NCBI RefSeq assembly: GCF_000244915.1
Contig: NZ_CM001442.1
Location: forward strand, 1,364,001 to 1,428,000
Direction of reading: 5' to 3'
DNA: 64,000 nt
Source: Bradyrhizobium sp. WSM471
GTDB taxonomy: Bacteria > Pseudomonadota > Alphaproteobacteria > Rhizobiales > Xanthobacteraceae
The position numbers and the translations under genes were made by a program. Positions 40,356 to 48,229 of the stretch are shown here, piece after piece. Every line of letters starts with the position of its first letter. Position 1 is the stretch's first letter. The notes below the pieces were generated by a model, which was not told the origin of the DNA, ran no database searches, and saw only the letters and a list, made by a program, of their open reading frames with translations.

Positions 40356-40545
40356 GCCGGTCCTCTATCGGCTGCCCCGAGCCATGATTTTCATCCCGTG
40401 CGATCTGACGTCCGATGGCGCGCGCCAACTCAAACCAGATTTCCTCATTGTCCGGATTATCCCAGCTCTGAGGATGGGAGGGGGCAAGCGGTCGAATGGT
40501 CGCTCGTTGTCTTCGGAAAGATCGGATGCGGGTAGGCATTTGCAA
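40276..40545 (-). CDS. Small protein overlapping the recombinase start
   Basis: 89 residues ending inside the first 80 bp of the recombinase gene in another frame. The sequence PQSWDNPDNEEIWFELARAI followed by GRQIARDE and a C-terminal ENGRNIRALFERHAKGE has protein-like composition with paired acidic and basic residues. The position directly before and overlapping the integrase suggests translational coupling and a possible accessory role such as a directionality factor; this is inference only, and no family is recognised. Confidence 0.55.
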   Translation of the reverse strand: MQMPTRIRSFRRQRATIRPLAPSHPQSWDNPDNEEIWFELARAIGRQIARDENHGSGQPIEDRHDDTVIEENGRNIRALFERHAKGELD

Positions 40546-41120
40546 ACTCGCGAGCGGAAGCTAGCGTAAATTTCCGCGCTGCGCTACGGCCAAGCCGCAG
40601 CGATTACTCGCAACGCGTCCCTCATGCTGGCTTCGGCAGCGTCGAATGAAAATGAAATTCGTCAAGTGCCGCAGCGTGCGTGAGGGCATTCCTGGCGATG
40701 AGGCGCGTAGTCCAGAGCAGAAATGCTAAGCAAAGCAGAGTAAAAATACTTGCGGGTGGCGGCGGCGTAAGTTTGTTATCGGGTGCGGGTGCGGGTGCGG
40801 GTGCGGGTGCGGGTGCGGGTGCCCGGTGCGTAGGAGCCGTCCTCGGTTCCCCACAGATTGTAGTGGCTGCCGCAGAGCCCCGGCGAACTGTAACGTTCAG
40901 CCCAGAGGCGGTGGTCCGAGCCCAAGGAGCCTTCGATGATTGGGTCTTTTCTTATTCCGCTTGTTCGATCGCTCTTGCGTCGAGGCTCCAAGAGCTAGCA
41001 ATCGCGTCTTCGTGAGCTCCGCAGTAAGGCGCGAAAAGCACTGTCAGAAATACTCGTGTTCCTCAGCATGCTGTAACTGGCGCTCGGGCAACCGGTTCGC
41101 CGGCAAGAGGGCCGGGCCGC
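40546..41120. other. Island region without a clear gene
   Basis: About 575 bp. The only strong structure is the GGGTGC array at 40781-40822. On the minus strand a 71-codon frame runs through that array and reads as repeating Arg-Thr, preceded by WAERYSSPGLCGSHYNLWGT, which could be a gene fragment but is not recognised. Confidence 0.5.
40781..40822. repeat. Seven tandem GGGTGC hexamers
   Basis: Perfect 6-bp units over 42 bp. Length changes would keep any reading frame. Whether it lies in a promoter or a dead gene cannot be told. Confidence 0.95.
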
Positions 41121-41300
41121 TCAGCTGGCGGCCGGAAGGCTGACGCTCGAATCATCGCTCAAAGGCGCGATGGTTTCCAGCGTCATGTAACGGGCGCGCT
41201 GGACGGCCCATTGTCGTTCTGTTCGAGCAGGACCGCTCCAATGAGGCGAACCATGGCCTTCTCCTTGGGGAACATGCCGACCATATGTCCAAACCGGTTC
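41121..41300 (-). pseudogene. IS256-family transposase, C-terminal remnant
   Basis: Read on the minus strand with one frameshift near 41,215, the sequence gives NRFGHMVGMFPKEKAMVRLI, then GAVLLEQND and EWAVQRARYMTLETIAPLSD to a stop at 41121. This is the conserved end of Mutator/IS256 transposases. The rest of the gene, including the catalytic residues, is absent; a group II intron RT fragment starts at the break near 41,295. Confidence 0.82.
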
Positions 41301-42230
41301 ACAGCCCTGCTGCACCACATCGAGAAAGACGCTCTGCTTCGGGCGTTTCGACGACAAAAGCCCGCAGGCCGGCGCGGAGGTCGATGGGATAAGGGAGGCA
41401 AAGTACGAAGAGGGGCTCACGGACCAATCCGCGATCTCTGCGCACGGGTCCACACTGTCCCTACCGGCTACAGCCGGTGCGGCGCGTCTACATCCCCAAG
41501 CCGACGGGGTAGGCGGCCTCTCGGTGTGCCGGCCGCTAGAGGACAAGATCGTCCAAAGCGCGGTGGCCGAGGTGTTGAGCGCCGCCTATGAGGTCGAATT
41601 CCTCGGGTTCTCCTACGGCTTCCGGCCGGGGCGGAATCCTCAGATGGAGCTTGATGCCCTGCATCCGGCTATCATGACATATCCAGTGTCTTCGATTCGG
41701 TCGACCACGAGTGGCTGCTGCGGATGGTGGCGCACAGGATTGCCGATCCTCGTATCCTGCAACTCATCGAGCTGCGGCTGCGAGCTGGCGTTCTTGAGAG
41801 CGGCGAGAAGCAAGACACACACCGCAAAGGGCAGGATCAGTCCGCTCCTTTCCAACATCTTCCTGCATTACCTCCTCGATCGCTGGGTCGACCACTGGAG
41901 CGGTCGCCATGCACGCGGTCGCGTTGTGACCGTGCGCTTTGCGCACGACTTCGTCATCGGCTTCGAGAGCAAGGCAGATGCCCAGGAAATGCTCTTGGCC
42001 CTCAAGGCGCGACTGGCCGGCGCTCCATGCGGACAAAACCCGGTTGATCGAGTTTGGCGCGGTTCGCGGCCCTCCCGCGTCAGCCGCGCAGCGAGCGGTG
42101 GCCGAGACCTTCGCCTTCCTGGGGTTCACTTACTTTGCGGGCGGACCCGAGATGGCCGGTTCATCGTGAAGCACAAGACCGAAGGAAAACGCCTGTGCTC
42201 TCGAACAACATCACAAGTCTCGCGCGGCTC
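41295..42230 (+). pseudogene. ltrA: Group II intron reverse transcriptase/maturase, degraded
   Basis: Pieces in changing frames follow the RT order: RFTALLHHIEKDALLRAF, RPLEDKIVQSAVAEVLSAAY with GFSYGFRPGRNP (41,530-41,640), FDSVDHEWLLRMVAHRIADP (about 41,690-41,750), ISPLLSNIFLHYLLDRWVDH (about 41,843-41,905), then GRVVTVRFAHDFVIGFES and finally FIVKHKTEGKRL. At least three frameshifts are needed. The catalytic YADD motif reads FAHD at 41938-41949, so the enzyme would be dead even if in frame. No intron domain V was found downstream. Confidence 0.85.
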
Positions 42231-42399
42231 ATGCGGGCGCCGCTCGTCGACAAACGTTGGTATAGGTTATGCAACCCGTTCTATATCCCCCGCTTACCTC
42301 TGTAGAGTTGAGCTGCCCGTCGGCTTGTCTGTAGTTTCAGCGTCGAAGCTGGATCGTCCGAAGGGTGGGGCGGCGCGAAATCCTAAGCTGAGTTGATAA

Positions 42400-42567
42400 G
42401 TGTTGGAGGTCCATCAGCACATTGTGTGCTTCCTCCAGAAGCAAGACCCAGTGATCTTGGACATCGGCTGCTACGACGGAGCTGACTCTTTACATTGTCT
42501 GCGGCTTTGCCCAGAGGCTCAGCTCTACTGGTTCGAGCCGGACCCCCCGGGGCGGTTGCTAGCTTAA
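42400..42567 (+). pseudogene. FkbM-type methyltransferase, N-terminal fragment
   Basis: A 55-residue frame (GTG 42400, TAA 42565-42567) contains the SAM-binding motif VILDIGCYDGADS and then RLCPEAQLYWFEPDP, which match the start of FkbM-family methyltransferases. It stops after WFEPDPPGRLLA. NoeI, which methylates the fucose of Nod factors, belongs to this family and sits in rhizobial symbiosis regions, but the fragment is too short to separate NoeI from other members. Confidence 0.65.
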
Positions 42568-42687
42568 GAGAAACATGGGGCTCTACCCTGAGAAGGTGCC
42601 CCTAGCCACAGTCGCCGCGTTGATGACTGTTGCTGTAGCCTGGCTTACTGGCGAATTTCCGTCAGTCTATTGAATGCGAGCATCGCG

Positions 42688-45600
42688 ATGGCATTTACCG
42701 AGCTCTTCATCAAACGTCCGATATTGTCTATCGTCGTCAGTCTCCTGATCCTGCTGACCGGCATTGGTGCGGCCACCGTTTTGCCAATCCGGCAGTATCC
42801 TAAGCTGACCAACACGGTCGTCAATATCACAACCTCTTATCCTGGCGCCTCCGCCGACATGATCCAGGGGTTCATCACCACGCCCCTTGAGCAAGCGCTC
42901 GCTTCGGCCGAAGGCGTTGATTACATTACGTCCTCGTCGGTGCTCGGTGCCTCGACGATCCAGGTCTATATCAAGCTCAATTTCGAGCCCAACGAGGCGC
43001 TCACTGAAGTGCTCTCGAAGGTCAACTCGGTCAAATATTTAATCCCTAAGGAATCGAACGATCCGGTCGTCACCAAATCTGCCGGTCAGACTACAGCTGT
43101 CATGTATATCGCCTTCTCCAGCGAAGAACTGACGGCCAGCGCGATCTCCGACTATCTCTCGCGCGTGGTGCAACCGATTATGTCAACTGTAGACGGCGTC
43201 GCAGCGGCAGACATCCTCGGCGGCCAGAGTTTTGCGATGCGGTTATGGCTCGATCCCGCGAGAATGGCGGGCCACGGCGTGTCGCCAGCTGATGTTTCGG
43301 CTGCAATCGCGGCCAACAACTTCCAGGCTGCGGCCGGCCAGACTAAGGGCTATTTCACTCTCTCCGACGTCACGGTCAACACTGATCTGCGGAGTGTTGA
43401 TGACTTCAAGCGCATGATCGTCAAAGCCAACGACGGCGGCTTTGTGCGCATGGAGGACATCGCGACAGTCGAGCTTGCGGCGCAGAGCACAAACGCCAGC
43501 GTCGCGATGAACGGCGAACACGCGATCTTCGTCGCCGTGCAGGCGAGCCCAGAAGGTAATCCACTGAACATAGCGCGAGGCGTTCGGGCACTGCTTCCAG
43601 AAATGAAGCGCAGCCTGCCGCCATCGCTGAAGATGGAAGTGGCCTACGACTCCACCAAGTTCATCCAATCATCGGTAGACGAGGTGGAGAAGACGCTCCT
43701 TGAGGCGGTCGCGATCGTGGTGTTGGTGATCTTCCTGTTCCTGGCCTCCCTGCGGTCTGTCATCATTCCGGTCGTCACCATTCCGCTGTCCATTATTGGC
43801 GTCTGCGGTATGATGCTGGCGCTGGGGTTCTCATTCAATCTGCTGACCCTCCTTGCGATGGTGCTTGCGATCGGTCTTGTGGTTGATGACGCAATTGTCG
43901 TGGTGGAGAACGTTCATCGCCATATGGAAGAAGGTGCGTCGCCCGCGCAGGCCGCTACGAACGGCGCGGGCGAGATCGTCGGCCCCGTCCTCTCCATGAC
44001 GATTACGTTGGCCGCCGTGTACGCGCCCATCGGCTTTCTCGGCGGCCTCACCGGCGCGCTGTTCCGCGAATTCGCGTTTACACTGGCGGGTTCGGTGATC
44101 GTGTCGGGCGTGATCGCGTTGACGCTGTCGCCCATGATGTGCGCGGTCTTCCTGAAGAGCGCTGAAGAGGGGCGGTTTGCAAAGTTTGTGAATCGTGTGT
44201 TCAGCGCTATGACGCGCTGGTACGGCCGCAAGCTCGACCGCTCGCTCGACTATCGCCCGATTACCGGGCTGTTTGCGCTGACCATGCTGGGCCTCGTCGC
44301 CTTTCTGTATATGCACACTTCCAAGGAACTCGCACCCGAGGAGGATCAGGGCATCGTATTCGCACTGACAAAAGCGCCGAAATACGCCAATATTGATTAC
44401 CTGGATTATTACGGCGCCAAGCTCGACAAGGCACTCCAGAAGTTTCCCGAGACGGATTTTCGCTTCGTGCTCAACGGCATCAGCGGTCCGCAGGGCGGCA
44501 TGGCCGGGATGTTGCTTAAGCCTTGGGCCGAGCGCAAGCGCTCATCGATCGCGCTGAAATCGCTGGTCCAGGCCGAGCTGTCCAAACTGGAAGGCATCAA
44601 CGCATTTGCCTTTAGCTTGCCGCCGCTTCCGGGCGGTTCCGGCGGCTTACCAGTGCAGATGGTGATCAAGTCGACGCTCGGTTTCCAGTACATCTACGAG
44701 CAGATGTCGGAGCTGAAGGATGCCGCGCGCAAGAGCGGTCTGTTCATGGTCAGCGACTCTGACCTTGAGTTCAACCAGCCGGGGGTGCGAATCAAGGTCG
44801 ATCGATCCAAGGCGAGCGACCTTGGCATCACCATGCAGAACGTCGGTAGCGCGCTCGCGACCCTCCTTGGCGGAAACTACGTCAATCGCTTCAACCTGCA
44901 GGGCCGCTCCTACGAAGTGATCCCGCAGGTGCCGCGCGAGAAACGCCTGACGCCGGAATCACTTGGGAGCTATTATGTCAAGACAGCGGCGGGCTCGATG
45001 CTGCCGCTATCGACCGTGGTCTCCATCGAGACTGCGACCAATCCGAACGCACTCACCCACTACAACCAGCTCAACTCCGCGACCTTCCAAGCCGTACCGA
45101 TGCCCGGAGTCACGATCGGTCAGGCTGTGGACTTCCTCGACGTCGAGGCAATGAAACTGCCCGCAGAGTTCAGCCACGACTTCCTCGGGGACGCCCGTCA
45201 ATATGTGCAGGAGGGTAACAAACTAGTCATCACCTTTGCGTTTGCACTCATCGTCATTTTCTTGGTGCTCGCGGCGCAGTTCGAAAGTCTGCGCGATCCC
45301 CTCATCATCATGTTCAGCGTTCCCATGGCAATCGCCGGCGCCTTAATCCCGCTATTCTTTGGCTTGGCGACGATGAACATCTACACCCAAATCGGACTGT
45401 TGACATTGGCTGGGCTGATATCCAAGCACGGTATTCTGATGGTCCAGTTCGCCAATCAGCTGCAGCTCAAGGAGAGACTCGATTCCCGCTCGGCCATCGA
45501 GATGGCGGCGCGCGTCCGCCTCCGCCCAATCTTGATGACCACCGCGGCGATGGTCACGGGCCTCTTACCTTTGTTGACCGCAACGGGTGCTGGCGCCGCG

Positions 45601-45792
45601 AGCCGCTTCTCGATCGGGCTCGTGGTCGTCGCGGGCATGTCCATCGGCACGCTGTTCACGCTTTTCGTGCTGCCGGCGCTCTATGTCGCGATCGCGTCGG
45701 ATCACCGCGCCGACGCGAGTTCCGATCACGTCCAGAACGCCGCCGAGCTCACCTTCATCGGAGCATCCGATGCCCACCTGGCCAAGCGATGA
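42688..45792 (+). CDS. RND efflux transporter (NolG/MexW-like), no adaptor gene
   Basis: 1034 residues from the ATG at 42688 (MAFTELFIKRPILSIVVSLL), a typical RND start; a TTG at 42670 would add six residues. Proton-relay residues are present in GLVVDDAIVVVENVHRHM and Lys in GLISKHGILMVQFANQL; both periplasmic loops are complete. It is clearly different from the pump at 4062. NolG of Sinorhizobium and MexI/MexW pumps are the nearest groups I recognise. No membrane fusion protein gene lies on either side: upstream are remnants, downstream a lipoprotein fragment. It must borrow an adaptor or be non-functional. Confidence 0.88.
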   Translation: MAFTELFIKRPILSIVVSLLILLTGIGAATVLPIRQYPKLTNTVVNITTSYPGASADMIQGFITTPLEQALASAEGVDYITSSSVLGASTIQVYIKLNFEPNEALTEVLSKVNSVKYLIPKESNDPVVTKSAGQTTAVMYIAFSSEELTASAISDYLSRVVQPIMSTVDGVAAADILGGQSFAMRLWLDPARMAGHGVSPADVSAAIAANNFQAAAGQTKGYFTLSDVTVNTDLRSVDDFKRMIVKANDGGFVRMEDIATVELAAQSTNASVAMNGEHAIFVAVQASPEGNPLNIARGVRALLPEMKRSLPPSLKMEVAYDSTKFIQSSVDEVEKTLLEAVAIVVLVIFLFLASLRSVIIPVVTIPLSIIGVCGMMLALGFSFNLLTLLAMVLAIGLVVDDAIVVVENVHRHMEEGASPAQAATNGAGEIVGPVLSMTITLAAVYAPIGFLGGLTGALFREFAFTLAGSVIVSGVIALTLSPMMCAVFLKSAEEGRFAKFVNRVFSAMTRWYGRKLDRSLDYRPITGLFALTMLGLVAFLYMHTSKELAPEEDQGIVFALTKAPKYANIDYLDYYGAKLDKALQKFPETDFRFVLNGISGPQGGMAGMLLKPWAERKRSSIALKSLVQAELSKLEGINAFAFSLPPLPGGSGGLPVQMVIKSTLGFQYIYEQMSELKDAARKSGLFMVSDSDLEFNQPGVRIKVDRSKASDLGITMQNVGSALATLLGGNYVNRFNLQGRSYEVIPQVPREKRLTPESLGSYYVKTAAGSMLPLSTVVSIETATNPNALTHYNQLNSATFQAVPMPGVTIGQAVDFLDVEAMKLPAEFSHDFLGDARQYVQEGNKLVITFAFALIVIFLVLAAQFESLRDPLIIMFSVPMAIAGALIPLFFGLATMNIYTQIGLLTLAGLISKHGILMVQFANQLQLKERLDSRSAIEMAARVRLRPILMTTAAMVTGLLPLLTATGAGAASRFSIGLVVVAGMSIGTLFTLFVLPALYVAIASDHRADASSDHVQNAAELTFIGASDAHLAKR

Positions 45793-45886
45793 TCCTAACG
45801 ATCAACTCGGGTTTGCTCGATCGCGCCGCTAGCGTAGCGGCGCTGCTCGCCGACCGCGGTAACTTGATCGCACTGGGTGCCTGCAG

Positions 45887-46009
45887 TTCATGGCGGCGGA
45901 CAGGAAGGATGATCCGCGGCTGCTGCGCTTCGTCTCGATCTACTGCTTGCCCGAGGTGAAGGACTACATCGCGACCAAATACGGCCGCTTCATTGTGCAG
46001 ATGTGGTGA
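45887..46009 (+). pseudogene. NLPA/MetQ-family lipoprotein, C-terminal remnant
   Basis: The last 40 codons of a substrate-binding lipoprotein are readable: FMAADRKDDPRLLRFVSIY then LPEVKDYIATKYGRFIVQMW and a stop. The KDDPR...SPEVKxFI pattern is typical of methionine-type ABC transporter binding proteins. No start or signal peptide is upstream; the sequence between the RND stop and this piece is not readable in frame. Confidence 0.65.
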
Positions 46010-46031
46010 GCGACGGATGCCTGGGAGGGTT

Positions 46032-46160
46032 TCACGGTCCCTTGCGCGTCCGGAGCTTCAAGCCGGTGGTGCGAAGCTTGGGGGGAATCATGTGTTCGGC
46101 GAAGAGCGCGTCACGGATCCGTTTCTGCTCCGACAGGCGGATGCTGTTGTTACCTGACCG
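46032..46160 (-). pseudogene. Unidentified protein C-terminal fragment
   Basis: A frame ending at 46032 reads NNSIRLSEQKRIRDALFAEH followed by MIPPKLRTTGLKLRTRKGP. It has good coding character and might be the end of an ABC transporter binding protein, but I cannot name it. Confidence 0.4.
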
Positions 46161-46374
46161 AGCAGGCCACCGCCACGTGATTTGCCGGACATCACGGCAG
46201 CATAACTCGCAAGATTGACGTCGCCCGGGACAGGGACAGAATCCATGTTCCCCGAATGGGTGGTGTACCCATTTTTCAATTGGTTCTTGGTGGAGAATTA
46301 TTCACTTCCTGACCGCGCTGCAATTGCTGTCTGAAAAGAGACCGCTGATGTGCTGCAGGCTTAGATAGTTGCCA

Positions 46375-46505
46375 AGAAATTCAGTCCCCGCCAATTTTGG
46401 GCGCGAAACGAGCCGGCCAAGACGCGATAGTCCGGCGATTACTCGAGCGCGGCCGCCATTTCGGCTAAGGTTTGGGGATCGGAGGTTCCCGGGATGAACC
46501 CGCGG
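46375..46505 (-). pseudogene. Possible 3'-5' exonuclease, N-terminal remnant
   Basis: Minus-strand reading gives FIPGTSDPQTLAEMAAALE, a stop, then SPDYRVL and in the next frame RLVSRPKLAGTEF. This resembles the start of an epsilon-like exonuclease common in rhizobia (LAEMAATLxxxPDYRVLRRLVPR). The exonuclease core with DTETTGLD is absent. Confidence 0.5.
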
Positions 46506-47166
46506 TCGGTGCGGGCCTGACTGCACTCTATCGGATGCGGCGGGGCGAGGCATCGGTTCCTGTGGACAGCTGTTCGCCCGGTTTACGTCCGCAGCTATTG
46601 GTTGGGTGGAAATAACCAGTCGGCCAAGGGATGCATCCGTGACCAGTCAGCGCGGACGCTCGAGTCCGGCACCTCGCCAGCGTCAATTGAGGCTTCGCCC
46701 GTCGAAGCGTCGAACGGGGGGTATTGACGGCGATGTCTATGGCACGCTCGCGCACATGCGGGCTTGCGCGATCTTGCATCCACCCGTGCTCCTCGCATTG
46801 GCGGCTAGCGCCGACCTGCTGCAGCACCAAGTCGCCCAGCCGCAGCGTCCGGGATGGCGGGTCGTCTCGCCGGTACAATCAGCATCGAATTCGCTCCTGA
46901 GGACGAATCCCTCAGATCGTTCCGCGGTTAGCACAACGCGGGATTCCGAATCGTTTGGCCGGAAGCCTTTCGAATGCGGTCACGTGATGGGTGTCCTCAT
47001 AGCCAAACCGGGCGCTCCGGTCGGATCCAAGGGCTCTTCTGTGAGCGCGGAAATCTGGCCGCGGGCGTGGCGGATGAAGAGCCGAATCGCAGATCGAGCA
47101 AGTCCGCTTCTGAGCCGAAGAACGACAGGCGCGCCGCATCGACACAGTCCCAAATGAGCGCCGAAT
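46506..47166. other. Island region without a recognisable gene
   Basis: About 660 bp. Several frames of 60-180 codons are open on both strands, but none shows a ribosome site, a motif or the codon bias of the intact genes. It is probably a mixture of old remnants. Confidence 0.5.
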
Positions 47167-47529
47167 TCAGCGATCGGGCCCGTCATATTCCGCCCAACTA
47201 TCCGTCGTCTCGTACACCCTCACGCTCGAGAGTTGGGCGAGGCGCGGTTTCGCGTGCTCCCAGATCCAGATGGCGATATTTTCCGCCGTCGGATTTTCCA
47301 GTCCCGGGACGTCGTTCAGGCAATGGTGATCGAGCTTCTTTATAAGAAGGCCAAACGCTTCCTCCAAGTTCAAGAAATCCATTACGAATCCGGTGTGCGG
47401 ATCGACGGCCCCGTTCAGCACGACCTCGACGCGATAGGAATGACCATGCACCCGATGACAGCGATGTGTCTGCGGGACGTTTGGAAGTCGGTGCGCTGCC
47501 TCGAACTTAAATGCTTGGGATATCTTCAT
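47167..47529 (-). CDS. queD: 6-carboxytetrahydropterin synthase QueD
   Basis: 120 residues from the ATG at 47529, the normal length. Zinc ligands His13, His28 and His30 and the catalytic Cys24 are seen in FEAAHRLPNVPQTHRCHRVHGH; the active-site His pair lies in KKLDHHCLND, and the substrate-binding Glu near VYETTDSWAEY. It converts dihydroneopterin triphosphate to carboxytetrahydropterin for queuosine and 7-deazaguanine biosynthesis. Its start overlaps the stop of a decayed queE by ATGA, so it was once translationally coupled to it. The longer frame to 47697 is read-through of that remnant. Confidence 0.92.
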   Translation of the reverse strand: MKISQAFKFEAAHRLPNVPQTHRCHRVHGHSYRVEVVLNGAVDPHTGFVMDFLNLEEAFGLLIKKLDHHCLNDVPGLENPTAENIAIWIWEHAKPRLAQLSSVRVYETTDSWAEYDGPDR

Positions 47530-47650
47530 GTGATGCCGAGTGTTTGTGGGACTGCACGCTAAGCCGCCATTTCGGCTGAGCCAGACAGTACGCGATAGCC
47601 CGCCGCTCGACGGCGTCAGGGTGGTCTTTCGATCGAAGCAGAAATTGTCC
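47526..47650 (-). pseudogene. queE: queE (7-carboxy-7-deazaguanine synthase), C-terminal remnant
   Basis: Minus-strand frame reads LGQFLLRSKDHPDAVERRAI then AYCLAQPKWRLSVQSHKH, matching the QueE end (AIxYCLxHPxWRLSxQTHKxLGI). One base is missing after HKH; restoring it gives LGIT and a TGA that overlaps the queD ATG. The radical SAM core is absent from the window, so the gene is dead. This fixes the former order queE-queD. Confidence 0.72.
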
Positions 47651-48229
47651 AAGCCACGCTCATCGAACCGGTCTGGCAGGCTGCCGGTTGCGGCCATACG
47701 AATTTTCAGTTCGTGTCCGCGAGTGACGGCCAGCGCGGCGCGATTTACTGACGCAAATCAAGTCACCACGCTGGCCGGGGCCGGCAGCCTGCCGTTCGTC
47801 TCGATCGCGCTGAGGAACCCGATATCGTGTACAGATTGCAGGACATCATCGAACCACCACAGTGGTTCTGAGCACGTTCATTGCTTGTGCCATGCAGATG
47901 ATGGAGCGTCTACTACAAGATCCGGTAGATGCCAAAACCAACTTGAGGCTCTAGGGTCTGGCCGCGTTTCCCCGCCGATCATCATCCCGAGAAGTGAACG
48001 CAACCGGCACGATGCTCAACCAAAGGGCGGAACGGCACAATATGACTAGCAGAACCTGGGGGCTACCCTCGAACACCTCAGTCAGTATTCGCTACAACTG
48101 ACGGGAGGCGTATGCCCAGGCAAAAATCAGCTTTGAAAACGTCAACCTATCCAGGCGATCACGGCTTGCCAGAGCAGATCCGGAGAGGATTGCGCTGAGT
48201 ACGCCATCGTCGAATTTGGAAAAGTTCAC
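47651..48229. other. Gap before the MATE gene
   Basis: About 580 bp with no recognisable gene. It should contain the MATE promoter. I looked for nod-box-like and NifA (TGT-N10-ACA) sites and saw none that are convincing. Confidence 0.45.

Noticed and set aside
40776..40991. 71-codon minus-strand frame ending in an Arg-Thr repeat
   Set aside because: The end is generated by the hexamer array and the rest matches nothing I know; kept only as part of the gap description.
41524..42396. The 290-codon frame as an intact reverse transcriptase
   Set aside because: It matches RT only in blocks; other blocks lie in other frames and the catalytic motif is changed, so it is a pseudogene.
42230..42400. 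Group II intron domain V after the RT remnant
   Set aside because: No sequence resembling the conserved 34-nt hairpin was seen.
46606..47157. 183-codon plus-strand frame
   Set aside because: No ribosome site, Ser/Arg-rich composition and no motif.
47535..47600. preQ1 riboswitch upstream of queD
   Set aside because: The sequence just upstream reads as the end of queE, and I found no preQ1-I or preQ1-II pattern.
47651..48229. nod box, tts box or NifA site before the MATE gene
   Set aside because: No match to the known consensus patterns good enough to report.
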